The translations under genes were made by a program, and so were the position numbers. Below, piece by piece: positions 54,498-63,497 of a DNA stretch of 64,000 nucleotides. Source of the DNA: Janthinobacterium sp. PC23-8 (GTDB taxonomy: Bacteria > Pseudomonadota > Gammaproteobacteria > Burkholderiales > Burkholderiaceae_D). The DNA lies in NCBI RefSeq assembly GCF_002250505.1, contig NZ_NJGY01000005.1, forward strand, positions 87,157 through 151,156, given 5' to 3'. The number at the start of each line of letters is the position of its first letter. The first letter of the stretch is position 1. A model generated the notes under the pieces. The model had not been told where the DNA came from and did not search any database. It worked only from the letters and a program-made list of their open reading frames with translations.

Positions 54498-55469
54498 TCA
54501 GTCGGGTTTGCGGCCATCCACCTGGCTCAGCACGCCTGCGGCATCAAGTGCATAACTGTCGAAATCGTTCGCCAGGTACAAGCTGCCCGCATAGTGCCGG
54601 CGCGCTTCCGCCTCCAGCTCGGCCATGCCGTCGCGGTGGTGGTAGCGTGCGCTGAAGTGCGTCAGAATCAAATTCGGCATGCCGCAGCGCTCGGCAAACT
54701 GCGCCACTCTTTGCACCGAACTGTGGGTCGGCCCCGGCCCGGCCTTGATCAGCATCGCTTCCGTGTAGGTCGCCTCATGCACCAGCAGTTGCGCACCCTG
54801 GCAGGCCTGCTCGAGCAGGCCTGGCGTGTCGTTGTCGCCGCCGACCACGATGGCGGCCTGGTTTGTCTTCGTGAGGCGAAAGTCGGCGCTGCGCAGCTGG
54901 CGGCCGTCGTCCAGCACCACATCGTGCCCCGCCTGCAACTGTCCCCACACGGGGCCGGACGGCACGCCGTGCGCCAGCAGGGCCGCCTTGTCCAGTGTTG
55001 ACTTATGCGTTTCCAGCGCGAAGCGAAAACCCACGCTGGCGGCGCGGTGCGACAGCGGGTGCCGAGTAATCGTCAAGCCCGCCTCGCTGTGCACGACCTG
55101 CGCGCTATTGACGTCGACATGGATCAGCGGGTAAGTCAGAAACAGTTCCGTATGCAGCAAGGTGGCGTCGAGCCAGGCGCGGATGGCCGGCGGCGCGATG
55201 ATGGTCAGGGGCCGCTTGCGCCCCGTCATCGAGGCGCTGGCCAGCAGGCCCGGCAAGCCATAGCTGTGGTCGCCATGTACATGGGTGATGCAGATGCCGG
55301 CCAGGTCGTGCACGGACAAAGCGATGCGCTGCAGGCGGTGCTGGGTGGCTTCGCCGCAGTCGACCATCCACCAGTCGCGCCCCAGGGCGGTTTGCACGGC
55401 CAGCGCAGTGACGTTGCGGTAGCGGGTGGGCACGCCGGACGAGGTGCCGAGAAAAGTCAGTTTGAACAT
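54498..55469 (-). CDS. rnz: Ribonuclease Z
   Basis: A 323-residue metallo-beta-lactamase-fold enzyme. It begins FKLTFLGTSSGVPTRYRNVTALAV, has the zinc motif CITHVHGDHSYGLPGLL near 62, later metal ligands in VVGGDNDTPG and LVHEATYTEAM, and the terminal LTHFSARYH. It cuts the 3' trailer from tRNA precursors that lack an encoded CCA, or processes other RNA. Length and motifs are normal for the family. ATG 55469 was chosen because the family starts directly with the first beta strand. Confidence 0.93.
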   Translation of the reverse strand: MFKLTFLGTSSGVPTRYRNVTALAVQTALGRDWWMVDCGEATQHRLQRIALSVHDLAGICITHVHGDHSYGLPGLLASASMTGRKRPLTIIAPPAIRAWLDATLLHTELFLTYPLIHVDVNSAQVVHSEAGLTITRHPLSHRAASVGFRFALETHKSTLDKAALLAHGVPSGPVWGQLQAGHDVVLDDGRQLRSADFRLTKTNQAAIVVGGDNDTPGLLEQACQGAQLLVHEATYTEAMLIKAGPGPTHSSVQRVAQFAERCGMPNLILTHFSARYHHRDGMAELEAEARRHYAGSLYLANDFDSYALDAAGVLSQVDGRKPD

Positions 55470-55629
55470 GCTGCGATTATGCTTGACGGCGGGCCACTTG
55501 TGTGTAATTACAACGAAACGTAACGGTGCGTGCAATCCGCGAGTCGAAATGTACAATGAATAAAAACCAGGCAGACGGCGTACGAGCGCCGCTTTTGATG
55601 TTTAATCATATCCCCCCAAGGAGTACACC

Positions 55630-55716
55630 ATGAGCACCCCCACCAAGAAAATCCTCACCGTGCTGGCGTTGACCGCCCTGGTCGTTGCTACCGCAGCCGG
55701 CGTCGGCGGTTTGTAG
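55630..55716 (+). CDS. 28-residue hydrophobic peptide of unknown function
   Basis: A very short frame with an excellent ribosome binding site, AAGGAG, seven bases before ATG. It encodes a hydrophilic start (STPTKK), a hydrophobic stretch (ILTVLALTALVVATAAG) and a VGGL end. A TACAAT at 55552-55557 may be its -10 box. It looks like a single-span membrane peptide or an entericidin-like or leader peptide; the family is not recognised. It stands between divergent rnz and the exporter gene. Confidence 0.6.
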   Translation: MSTPTKKILTVLALTALVVATAAGVGGL

Positions 55717-55862
55717 GTTTGTCATAACAGCACCGGCGCAAGCTGTCTTGTCCAGGCACCGGCTGTCCATGGCCTGTGCCTGTTGCCTGTCCCGCAGTAC
55801 GCCTACTTTCTCGTAGGAAGCCCCCGCACGCGTTAGAATCACGCTTTCCCTTTCGATTCTCC

Positions 55863-57740
55863 ATGCGCATGCAGCAAAGCCACCACTTGTTTTTCCGTCT
55901 GGTCAGCCAATTCTGGCGTTATGGCGGCAGCCTCCTCGTTACCATGCTGGCCGTGGGTGTCGCTTCGGCTACCGATGTGCTGCTGATACGCCAGCTGCAA
56001 AACGTGGTCGACGCCATGCGCGCCGGCGCCAGCGAGCATCTGGCGCCGGCCACCACCGGCATCATGGGGCTGCTGCAGGGCTGGGTCGACCGCTTCCTGC
56101 CGGCGCAGGCGGGCCAGGTCGAACTGTGGGTAATCCCGGCCACCATCCTCGGCCTGTCGGTGATGCGCATGGTGTCGAGCTTTGCCGGCGACTACGGCTC
56201 CGTCTGGCTGTCGAGCCGGGTGCAGGCCGATTTGCGCGAACAAATGTTCGCTACCATCATGCGCCTGCCCAGCCGTTTTTTTGACACCACCACCACCAGC
56301 CTGACGCAGTCGCGCGTGGCCTTCGACGCCAGCCAGGTGTCGCAGGCGGGCCTGAACGTGCTCAACGTGGCGGTGCGCGATTCGGTGGCCACCGTCGGCT
56401 ATCTGGTATTGCTGTTCAGCATAGACGTCAAGCTGGCGCTGTTCTGCATGGCCACCATGCCCATCGTCGCCATCGTCGTAACCCTGGCCGGGCGCCGCAT
56501 GCGCCACCTGAGCAAGAGTTCGCAGCAGGCGGTGGGCGAGCTGACCTCGGTGCTCGACGAGAGCATCGGTGGCCAGCGCGTGGTGAAAATTTTTGGCGGG
56601 CAGGATTACGAGCAGGCGCGCTTTGTCGACGTGGTCAAGCGCAACCGCCAGCTGGCCGTCAAGCATGCGGCCACTTCGGCCATGAATTCCGGCATTATCA
56701 TGATGCTGGTCGGCATTACCTTGTCGTCGGTGATCTATTTCGCCCTGCTGCGCGCGCAAAGCGGCGCCATTACGCCGGGCGCCTTTGTCGCCTTCATGGG
56801 CGCACTGATGGCGATGCAGTCGCCGATCAAGAGCCTGACCAAGATCAATGAACCACTGCAGCGAGGCCTGGCCGCCGCCGAGTCCGTGTTCGACCTGATC
56901 GACACGCCGCTGGAACCCGATCCGGGCCAGGTCGCGCCGGTCGCGGTGCAGGGCAATCTGTCGCTGCAGAACGTCAACTTTCGCTATAACACCGACGACC
57001 CCGACGCGCCGACCGCACTCAGCAATGTTTCGCTCGAGATACAGGCCGGTGAAACGGTGGCGCTGGTGGGCGGCTCGGGCGGTGGCAAGACGACATTGCT
57101 GGGCCTGCTACCGCGCTTCTACGACGTGAGCGGCGGCCAGATCCTGCTCGATGGCGTCGATGTGCGCGACTATCCGTTGCTGGCCCTGCGGCGCCAGTTC
57201 GCCCTGGTCAGCCAGGACGTGATCCTGTTCAACGACACGGTAGCGGCCAATATCGCCTATGGCGATCCGGCGCCGGACCAGGCGCGCATCGAAGCGGCCG
57301 CGCGCGCCGCCCATGCGCACGACTTCATCATGCAGATGGCGCACGGTTATGCAACACAAGCCGGCCAGAACGGTTCGCGCTTTTCCGGCGGCCAGCGCCA
57401 GCGTCTGGCGATTGCCCGGGCGCTGTACAAGGACGCGCCGATTTTGCTGCTCGACGAAGCGACCAGCGCGCTCGATACCGAGTCGGAACGGCAAGTGCAG
57501 GCGGCGCTCGAAGTGCTGATGCGCAACCGCACCACCATCGTGATCGCCCACCGCCTGTCGACCATCGAAAGCGCCGACCGCATTGTCGTGATGCAGGGCG
57601 GGCAACTGGTCGAGTCCGGCAGCCATGCGTCCCTGCTGGCGCGCGGCGGCGCCTATGCGCGCCTGCATGCGAGCCAGCTGTCGCGCGAGCCGGCAGCCTC
57701 GGCATCGGCCGGCGTAACAGGAGGCGCTCATGGAGCCTGA
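55863..57740 (+). CDS. MsbA-like ABC exporter (lipid A / multidrug half-transporter)
   Basis: A 625-residue half-transporter. An N-terminal six-helix membrane domain (about 15-320) precedes a nucleotide-binding domain with Walker [12 protein letters not shown] near 400, signature GSRFSGGQRQRLAIARAL, Walker B ILLLDEATSALD and the switch histidine in VIAHRLST. It resembles MsbA, which flips lipid A to the outer leaflet, though a duplicated drug-type member is equally possible since no lpxK lies beside it. ATG 55863 or 55869 may start it. The MarR gene overlaps its end by 11 bases. Confidence 0.88.
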   Translation: MRMQQSHHLFFRLVSQFWRYGGSLLVTMLAVGVASATDVLLIRQLQNVVDAMRAGASEHLAPATTGIMGLLQGWVDRFLPAQAGQVELWVIPATILGLSVMRMVSSFAGDYGSVWLSSRVQADLREQMFATIMRLPSRFFDTTTTSLTQSRVAFDASQVSQAGLNVLNVAVRDSVATVGYLVLLFSIDVKLALFCMATMPIVAIVVTLAGRRMRHLSKSSQQAVGELTSVLDESIGGQRVVKIFGGQDYEQARFVDVVKRNRQLAVKHAATSAMNSGIIMMLVGITLSSVIYFALLRAQSGAITPGAFVAFMGALMAMQSPIKSLTKINEPLQRGLAAAESVFDLIDTPLEPDPGQVAPVAVQGNLSLQNVNFRYNTDDPDAPTALSNVSLEIQAGETVALVGGSGGGKTTLLGLLPRFYDVSGGQILLDGVDVRDYPLLALRRQFALVSQDVILFNDTVAANIAYGDPAPDQARIEAAARAAHAHDFIMQMAHGYATQAGQNGSRFSGGQRQRLAIARALYKDAPILLLDEATSALDTESERQVQAALEVLMRNRTTIVIAHRLSTIESADRIVVMQGGQLVESGSHASLLARGGAYARLHASQLSREPAASASAGVTGGAHGA

Positions 57741-58209
57741 TGAAAAGCAGGCGCGCAGCCTGGCGCTGCAAAACCTGCGCGTGGTAATGCGCGCCGCGCA
57801 GCGCCATTCGATGCGGATCGAAAAGCAGTGCGGCGTGTCGGGCGCGCAGTTGTGGGTGATGCAGGAAGTGTTCGACCAGTCGGGCCTGCGCATCGGCGAA
57901 CTGGCTTCCAGGATGTCGATCCATCAGACCACGGCCAGCAACCTGGTCGATGCGCTGGTAAGAAAATCGCATCTGCGCAAGGCGCGCGACCAGCCTGATC
58001 AAAGGGTGGTGACCTTGCACCTGACCGATAGCGGCCAGGCCGTGATCGGCGCCGCACCTCAGCCGGCGCGCGGCTTGCTGCCCAGCGCGCTGGGCCGGCT
58101 CGACGCCGCCAGCCTGGCGCAACTGAACGCTGGACTGGCGGCCTTGCTGGCCGTGGTGGCACCCGACGACCGCCAGGCGGGACTGCAGCCGCTGGCGTTC
58201 ACGATGTAG
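57730..58209 (+). CDS. MarR family transcriptional regulator
   Basis: A 159-residue regulator with the winged-helix core QLWVMQEVFDQSGLRIGELASRMSIHQTTASNLVDALVRKSHLRKARDQPDQRVVTLHLT, typical for MarR. It starts inside the last codons of the exporter gene, so both are made from one mRNA, and it may control that operon in response to an exported compound. It is convergent with the ClC gene and overlaps its end by 11 bases. Confidence 0.9.
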   Translation: MEPDEKQARSLALQNLRVVMRAAQRHSMRIEKQCGVSGAQLWVMQEVFDQSGLRIGELASRMSIHQTTASNLVDALVRKSHLRKARDQPDQRVVTLHLTDSGQAVIGAAPQPARGLLPSALGRLDAASLAQLNAGLAALLAVVAPDDRQAGLQPLAFTM

Positions 58210-59548
58210 CTGGCGCGTCTGGCGCGGGCACGGCTGTCTTCGGCAGGCGCTGCAATTGCAGCTGCGCCAGCGCGCCATACAGCGGTTCGCTCAGCACGCG
58301 CGAGACGGTGCTGGCCACCACCGCGCAGGCCATCAGGCTGAGCACCATGCCGTGGCCGTCGACCATTTCCATCACAATAATGAACGCCGTCAACGGCGCC
58401 TGGGTGGCTGCCGCCAGGAATCCCACCATGCCCAGCGCGATCAGGGCCGGCGCGTGCGGATAGTGCAGCAGCAGCGCGATATCGTGGCCGATGCCGGCGC
58501 CGATCGCCAGCGATGGGGCAAAAATGCCGGCCGGCACGCCCGACCAGACCGTCAGCCAGGTCGCCACATATTTGAAGGCGACAAAGGCGGGGGGCACCTC
58601 GGCCGCACCGTCGAGCATGGCGCGGGTGGCCACGGTGCCGCTGCCGAACGTGGCGCCATGGCTGGCCACGCCGATCACCGCCACCGCCAGGCCGCAGACG
58701 GCGGCAAACAGCACTGGCCGGCCCTTGCGCCAGGCCGACAATTTGCCCAATGGATTGCCGCGCGCGGAGGCCAGCAGCAGGCGGGCGAACAGGCCGCCGG
58801 CCACGCCCGCCACCAGGGTCACCAGCAAGCCGGGCAGGGCCAGCGCCAGGCCGATCGGCCCCGGGTGGATCACGCCGAAGTGGGTGGCATTGCCGTGGAT
58901 GGAGACGGCCATCATGCCGGCCAGCACGATGCCTGCGACGATCAGGCCGCTGTTGCGCTGTTCTGGCGAACGCGACAATTCTTCGATGGCGAACATCACG
59001 CCGGCCAGCGGCGTATTGAAGGCGGCGGCGATGCCGGCCGCGCCGCCGGCCACCAGCAGGGAATGGGGCGACACCGCCGACTGGCGCGGCAGCCAGCGCC
59101 GCGCCGCCAGCATCACGCCGGCGGCGATCTGCACCGACGGGCCTTCGCGGCCCAGCGACAAGCCACCCAGCAGGCCGCCCGCCGTCAGCGCGATCTTGGC
59201 GGCCGACAGTTTCAACGACACATACAGCGAGCGCTGTTCGGCGCCCACCGACGGGTACAGCGCCGCCATCACTTGCGGAATGCCGGAGCCGGCCGCGCCG
59301 ATGGCGTAGCGGCGCGTCAGCCACACCAGCACGGCGGCGCACAGGGGCGTCCACAGCAGGGTGAACCACCAGGCTTTGGCATTGAAAAAGTGAAAGACAT
59401 CGAGCGCTTCTTCGGCCAGCCAGGTAAAGCCGACCACCACCAGGCCGGCCATGGCCGCCATGCCGACCACGACAAAGCGCGACCACCACAGGCGTGGGTC
59501 GGCAAATTCATGCTTGAAGGCAGAAGGAATATCGTGCAAGTGCTTCAT
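58199..59548 (-). CDS. clcA: ClC-type chloride channel / H+ antiporter
   Basis: A 449-residue membrane protein with all ClC selectivity motifs: GSGIPQVMAAL near 105, GREGPSVQIAAGVM near 150 with the gating glutamate, and GIFAPSLAIGAGIGHD near 345. FNTPLAGVMFAIEELSR is also conserved. The intact gating Glu fits a proton-coupled antiporter, useful in acid resistance. It has no CBS domains. ATG 59548 follows a purine-rich stretch and gives the usual short cytoplasmic N-terminus. Confidence 0.94.
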   Translation of the reverse strand: MKHLHDIPSAFKHEFADPRLWWSRFVVVGMAAMAGLVVVGFTWLAEEALDVFHFFNAKAWWFTLLWTPLCAAVLVWLTRRYAIGAAGSGIPQVMAALYPSVGAEQRSLYVSLKLSAAKIALTAGGLLGGLSLGREGPSVQIAAGVMLAARRWLPRQSAVSPHSLLVAGGAAGIAAAFNTPLAGVMFAIEELSRSPEQRNSGLIVAGIVLAGMMAVSIHGNATHFGVIHPGPIGLALALPGLLVTLVAGVAGGLFARLLLASARGNPLGKLSAWRKGRPVLFAAVCGLAVAVIGVASHGATFGSGTVATRAMLDGAAEVPPAFVAFKYVATWLTVWSGVPAGIFAPSLAIGAGIGHDIALLLHYPHAPALIALGMVGFLAAATQAPLTAFIIVMEMVDGHGMVLSLMACAVVASTVSRVLSEPLYGALAQLQLQRLPKTAVPAPDAPATS

Positions 59549-59660
59549 GGTGGCAAATCCGGGGAGGGGTGGCGCGTGGCGTCGGGAGAGTTGTAATTGT
59601 ACCGATATATTTGCGCGAATGTATTTCGCTGGCTTATTTTGTGACGCACAGGAAACAATA

Positions 59661-60560
59661 TTACACAAACAGCTCGCGCCGCGCGCTCTGGCTGATGGCT
59701 ACGGTGGCCGGGTGGCTCAGGCGGCGCTCGGTGGTGATCGCATATACCTGCTCGACCAGGCTGTCGACCCTGCCCAGCGGCACCACCGCGTATTGCTGGC
59801 AAACCTGGTGCGCAATCACGGTGGGGGCGAAGAACAGGCCGGCGCCGGACTGGCCGAAGGCCTTCATCATGGCGCTGTCGTCAAATTCGCCGACGATGCG
59901 CGGGTGCAGATTGTTTTCGCTGAGCCACTGCTGCAGGCGCGCATGGATGGCGAAGTCTTCGCCCGGCAGCAGCAGCGGCGCGCGGTGCAGGCAGTGCGGG
60001 AAGTCGCCGCTGAGGGTCGCGGCCAGCGCCCTGCTGCCGAACACGGTCATGCCGCTTTCACCGAGCAGATGGTTAAAGCCGCGCACACTCAGGTGGGCTG
60101 GCATGGGGCGGTCGGCGATGATCAGGTCCAGCCGGTGCACGGCCAGCTCGGCCAGCAGGCTGGCCAGCCGGCCTTCGCGGCAGATGAGGCGCAGCGGTTC
60201 GGTCAGGCCCAGCGCCGGTTCCACCAGGCGGCAGGCGATCAGTTTCGAGACGGAATCGGCGCAGCCGACGCGGAAGGTGGTGGTCGTGGTGCGCGATTGG
60301 TCGCGCACGATTTCCAGCAACTCGTCGCCGGCGCTGAAAATCTCTTCGGCGTGGGAGAGGATGCGCCGGCCCGTGTCGGTCAGTTCCAGCTTGCGCCCTG
60401 CGCGGCGGAACAGCGCCACGCCCAGCGTGTCGGCAAACTCGCTGAGCTGGCCCGAGATCGATTGCGGCGTCAGGTGCAGCTGCTCTGCCGCGCGGGCGAT
60501 GCTGCCGGTTTTGGCGACCATCCAGAAATACCGCAAGTGTTTGAAGTTCAATATGGACAT
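59661..60560 (-). CDS. nhaR: LysR-type regulator NhaR
   Basis: A 299-residue LysR protein whose start, NFKHLRYFWMVAKTGSIARAAEQLHLTPQSISGQLSEF, is the typical NhaR helix-turn-helix. The effector domain has LSVRGFNHLLGESGMTVFG and SGAGLFFAPTVIA. In E. coli NhaR activates nhaA in response to sodium; here no antiporter gene is beside it. It is read divergently from the leader peptide and TerC/Alx gene, making that membrane protein the most likely target. Direct TTCGAT repeats lie in the intergenic region. Confidence 0.92.
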   Translation of the reverse strand: MSILNFKHLRYFWMVAKTGSIARAAEQLHLTPQSISGQLSEFADTLGVALFRRAGRKLELTDTGRRILSHAEEIFSAGDELLEIVRDQSRTTTTTFRVGCADSVSKLIACRLVEPALGLTEPLRLICREGRLASLLAELAVHRLDLIIADRPMPAHLSVRGFNHLLGESGMTVFGSRALAATLSGDFPHCLHRAPLLLPGEDFAIHARLQQWLSENNLHPRIVGEFDDSAMMKAFGQSGAGLFFAPTVIAHQVCQQYAVVPLGRVDSLVEQVYAITTERRLSHPATVAISQSARRELFV

Positions 60561-60593
60561 GGTTGGCGTGCCGACTCTCTATAGATCGGTTTT

Positions 60594-60630
60594 TTCGATG
60601 TATCATTCAATTATATTCGATTTGTTCGAT
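60594..60630. promoter_or_regulatory. Three TTCGAT direct repeats between nhaR and alx
   Basis: TTCGAT at 60594-60599, 60616-60621 and 60625-60630 in an AT-rich stretch. They could be binding sites for NhaR, which is encoded next to them; that is inference from position. A further direct repeat, GCTCATGC, occurs at 60655 and 60669. Confidence 0.4.
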
Positions 60631-60706
60631 GTTCTGATTCGTCCTATGATGGCTGCTCATGCATGGATGCTCATGCGTTACATGTATTTATCAGAGGAGA
60701 AACATC

Positions 60707-60751
60707 ATGTGGTTCAGTATTGATCAATTTGAGCAGGGAGGCTGGCGATGA
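60707..60751 (+). CDS. 14-codon leader peptide coupled to the TerC/Alx gene
   Basis: A tiny frame, MWFSIDQFEQGGWR, with a very strong ribosome binding site (AGAGGAG, 8 bases before ATG). Its stop codon overlaps the start of the next gene as ATGA (60748-60751), and GGGAGG inside it serves as the ribosome binding site for that gene. This arrangement typically couples translation. Two tryptophans in 14 codons may make it sensitive to ribosome speed. No known family was recognised. Confidence 0.6.
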   Translation: MWFSIDQFEQGGWR

Positions 60752-61710
60752 ACGGTTTGGAAAGCATTGCGTCTCTGCCCATGTGGGCCGGTTTTATCGC
60801 CTTCGTGCTGCTGATGCTGGCGCTCGATCTGTTTGTCTTCGGCGGCAACAAGGCACACAAGGTGAGCGTCAAGGAAGCGGCGATCTGGTCGCTGGTCTGG
60901 GTCAGCATGGCGATGATCTTCAACGGTGGCTTGTGGTGGTACCTGAACGGTACTGTCGGCGCCGAGGTCGCCAACCAGAAGGCGCTGGAGTTCTTTTCCG
61001 GCTACCTGATTGAAAAGGCCTTGTCGGTCGATAACGTGTTCGTGTTCCTGCTGATCTTTTCCGCCTTCCAGGTGCCGATCCAGTACCAGCGCCGCGTGCT
61101 GATCTATGGCGTACTGGGCGCGATCGTGATGCGTGCGGTCATGATTTTGGCGGGCGCATGGGTGGTCAGCGAATTTAGCTGGGTGCTGTACCTGTTCGGT
61201 GCCTTCCTGTTGATTACCGGTGTGCGCATGCTGGTGGCGGCCGATTCCGAGCCGGACGTGGCGAACAATCCGGTGCTGCGTTTTGCCCGCCGTCACTTGC
61301 GGGTGGCCGACGGCGACCATGGCGAGAAGTTTATGGTGGTTAAGGATGGCTTGCGCTATGTCACGCCGCTGTTCCTGGTGCTGATCCTGATCGAGGTGAC
61401 CGACCTGATTTTCGCGGTCGATTCGATCCCGGCGATCTTCGCCATCACGACCGACCCGTTCATCGTGTTTACCTCGAACCTGTTTGCGATCCTGGGACTG
61501 CGGGCCTTATACTTCCTGCTGGTGGACGTGGCTGACCGTTTTCACCTGCTCAAGTTTGGCCTGGCGATGGTGCTGGTGTTTATCGGCGCAAAAATGCTGA
61601 TCATGCCGTGGTACCACGTGCCGGTCGAAGCGTCGCTGATGGTGGTGGCCGTGCTGATCGCGTCGAGTTGCCTGGCCAGCGTGTTGATCGCCAAGAAAGA
61701 AGATAAGTAA
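60748..61710 (+). CDS. alx: TerC/Alx family integral membrane protein
   Basis: A 320-residue protein with about nine hydrophobic helices. The TerC pattern is clear: MLALDLFVFGGNKAHKVSVKEA, EKALSVDNVFVFLLIFSAFQVP, and EVTDLIFAVDSIPAIFAITTDPFIVFTSNLFAILGLRALYF with its conserved membrane aspartates. E. coli Alx exports manganese and is controlled by a pH- and manganese-responsive RNA element. I see no such element upstream here; a 14-codon leader takes its place. The divergent nhaR suggests a link to sodium or pH. A TerB-like protein follows. Confidence 0.92.
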   Translation: MNGLESIASLPMWAGFIAFVLLMLALDLFVFGGNKAHKVSVKEAAIWSLVWVSMAMIFNGGLWWYLNGTVGAEVANQKALEFFSGYLIEKALSVDNVFVFLLIFSAFQVPIQYQRRVLIYGVLGAIVMRAVMILAGAWVVSEFSWVLYLFGAFLLITGVRMLVAADSEPDVANNPVLRFARRHLRVADGDHGEKFMVVKDGLRYVTPLFLVLILIEVTDLIFAVDSIPAIFAITTDPFIVFTSNLFAILGLRALYFLLVDVADRFHLLKFGLAMVLVFIGAKMLIMPWYHVPVEASLMVVAVLIASSCLASVLIAKKEDK

Positions 61711-61775
61711 TAACGTCATCCAGCGCGTCCGCAGTGGCGGGCGCGCTCCCTTAATAATTTATGAATGGAATCAAA

Positions 61776-62180
61776 ATGCGTAGCTACCCAAAAAACAGTC
61801 CCCAGGCAGCCGGCCGGCTGCTGGCAGTCATGATGGTGGTCGACGGCAACCTGGCCACCTCCGAGCTGCAGGCGCTGGACCGCAGCAAGATCCTCGACCA
61901 TATCGACCTGGAACTGGTGGCGTTCCGGCGCCTGCTGCAAGATCTGTGCGACGACCTGCTGACTTCTACCGTGCACGGTTCGGTACAACTGAGCAATACC
62001 GTGATCGACAGCCTGCTCGAAGAAATCGATGATCCAGACCTGCGCCGCAAGCTGCTGCAAACCATGTGGAAGATCGCCGACGCCGACGACTGGCTGGCCG
62101 ATGGCGAAGCGGTATTGCTGGCGCGTGCCGGTACGGCGTGGTCGTCGGAAACCAATTTCCGTGAACATGGCACGGTGTAA
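61776..62180 (+). CDS. TerB-like tellurite resistance family protein
   Basis: A 134-residue all-helical protein resembling TerB: MMVVDGNLATSELQALDRSK near the N-terminus and LQTMWKIADADDWLADGEAVLL near the C-terminus, two acidic metal-binding-like helix motifs. TerB proteins act with TerC in metal stress; closeness to the TerC/Alx gene supports that. ATG 61776 was chosen because GGA lies upstream; starts at 61761 are possible. The 65-base gap after alx contains an imperfect GC-rich hairpin. Confidence 0.78.
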   Translation: MRSYPKNSPQAAGRLLAVMMVVDGNLATSELQALDRSKILDHIDLELVAFRRLLQDLCDDLLTSTVHGSVQLSNTVIDSLLEEIDDPDLRRKLLQTMWKIADADDWLADGEAVLLARAGTAWSSETNFREHGTV

Positions 62181-62216
62181 ACTGGCTGGTCTCATCACGC
62201 TATCGAGGAGCCCGAC

Positions 62217-63497
62217 ATGAAGCCAGACCAGCGCCCGCGTGACTTGCTGCACGCCATGTTCACGGCGGCGATCGCCGCGGCCCAGCCGGCCCACTGCGTG
62301 CCGCCCCATCTGCCGGCCGCGCCCAAGGGCCGCCTGATCGTGATCGGCGCCGGCAAGGCCTCGGCCGCCATGGCGCAAGCGGTGGAACAGCACTGGCCAG
62401 GGGAATTGTCCGGCCTGGTGGTCACGCGCTACGGCTATGGCGTGCCATGCGCGCGCATCGAGATCGCCGAAGCCGCGCATCCGGTGCCGGACGCGGCCGG
62501 CATGGACGCCGCGCAGCGCATGCTGGCGCTGGTCGGCACTTTGAATGCCGACGACACGGTGCTGTGCCTGATTTCCGGTGGCGGTTCGGCGCTGCTGGCC
62601 TTGCCCCTGGCAGGCATCACGCTGGCGGAAAAACAGGACCTGAACCGCGCCTTGCTGGCCTCGGGCGCGACCATCGGCGAGATCAATTGCGTGCGGCGCC
62701 ATCTGTCGGCCATCAAGGGCGGCCGCCTGGCCGCCGCCTGCCATCCGGCCCGGCTGCTGACGCTGGCCATTTCCGACGTGCCGGGCGACAAGCCCGGCGA
62801 TATCGCCTCCGGTCCCACGGTGGCCGACGCCACCACCTGCGAGGACGCACTCGATATCGTGCGCCGCTACGGCATCAATCTGCCGGCGAGCATCCGCGAA
62901 GCCCTGGAGAGCGGACGCGGCGAATCGGTCAAGCCCGGCGATGCGCGCCTGGCCCATGCCAGCATCGAGCTGATCGCCACGCCGCAAATGGCGCTTGAAG
63001 CGGCGGCCGAGGTGGCGCGCGCGGCCGGCGTGACGCCGTATATTCTCGGCGACAGCCTGGAAGGCGAGGCGCGCGATGTCGGCAAGGTGATGGCCGGCAT
63101 CGCCCAGCAGGCGGCGCGGCGCGGCCAGCCGTTCGCCACGCCCTGCGTGCTGTTGTCCGGTGGCGAAACCACCGTGACGGTGCGCGGCGATGGCCGTGGC
63201 GGGCGCAATGTGGAATTTTTGCTGGCGCTGGGCATTGCCCTCGATGGCGAAGCGAATGTGCATGCGCTGGCCGGCGACACCGATGGCGTCGATGGACAGG
63301 AAGAGATCGCCGGTGCGTATCTGGCGCCCGACACCTTGCGGCGCGCCTGGGCGCAGGGCAGGCGCCCGCGCGACAGCCTGGATCGCAACGACGGCCACGG
63401 TTTTTTCCAGGCGCTGGGCGACAGCGTGGTGACCGGCCCCACCTTGACCAATGTGAATGATTTCCGGGCCATCTACATTACGGCAAGCGCCAGCTGA
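62217..63497 (+). CDS. Glycerate 2-kinase (DUF4147/MOFRL family)
   Basis: A 426-residue protein. The N-terminal DUF4147 domain has RLIVIGAGKASAAMAQAVEQ, LCLISGGGSALLALPLAG and INCVRRHLSAIKGGRLA. The C-terminal MOFRL domain has VLLSGGETTVTVRGDGRGGRN and AGDTDGVDGQEEIAGA. It phosphorylates glycerate to 2-phosphoglycerate; the same family is sometimes labelled hydroxypyruvate reductase TtuD. No glyoxylate or tartrate genes lie nearby. GAGGAG sits just before the ATG at 62217. Confidence 0.92.
   Translation: MKPDQRPRDLLHAMFTAAIAAAQPAHCVPPHLPAAPKGRLIVIGAGKASAAMAQAVEQHWPGELSGLVVTRYGYGVPCARIEIAEAAHPVPDAAGMDAAQRMLALVGTLNADDTVLCLISGGGSALLALPLAGITLAEKQDLNRALLASGATIGEINCVRRHLSAIKGGRLAAACHPARLLTLAISDVPGDKPGDIASGPTVADATTCEDALDIVRRYGINLPASIREALESGRGESVKPGDARLAHASIELIATPQMALEAAAEVARAAGVTPYILGDSLEGEARDVGKVMAGIAQQAARRGQPFATPCVLLSGGETTVTVRGDGRGGRNVEFLLALGIALDGEANVHALAGDTDGVDGQEEIAGAYLAPDTLRRAWAQGRRPRDSLDRNDGHGFFQALGDSVVTGPTLTNVNDFRAIYITASAS

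Noticed and set aside
60561-60747. A yybP-ykoY type manganese riboswitch before the TerC/Alx gene
   Set aside because: I could not find the conserved aptamer core sequences; the region is AT-rich and holds a leader peptide and direct repeats instead.
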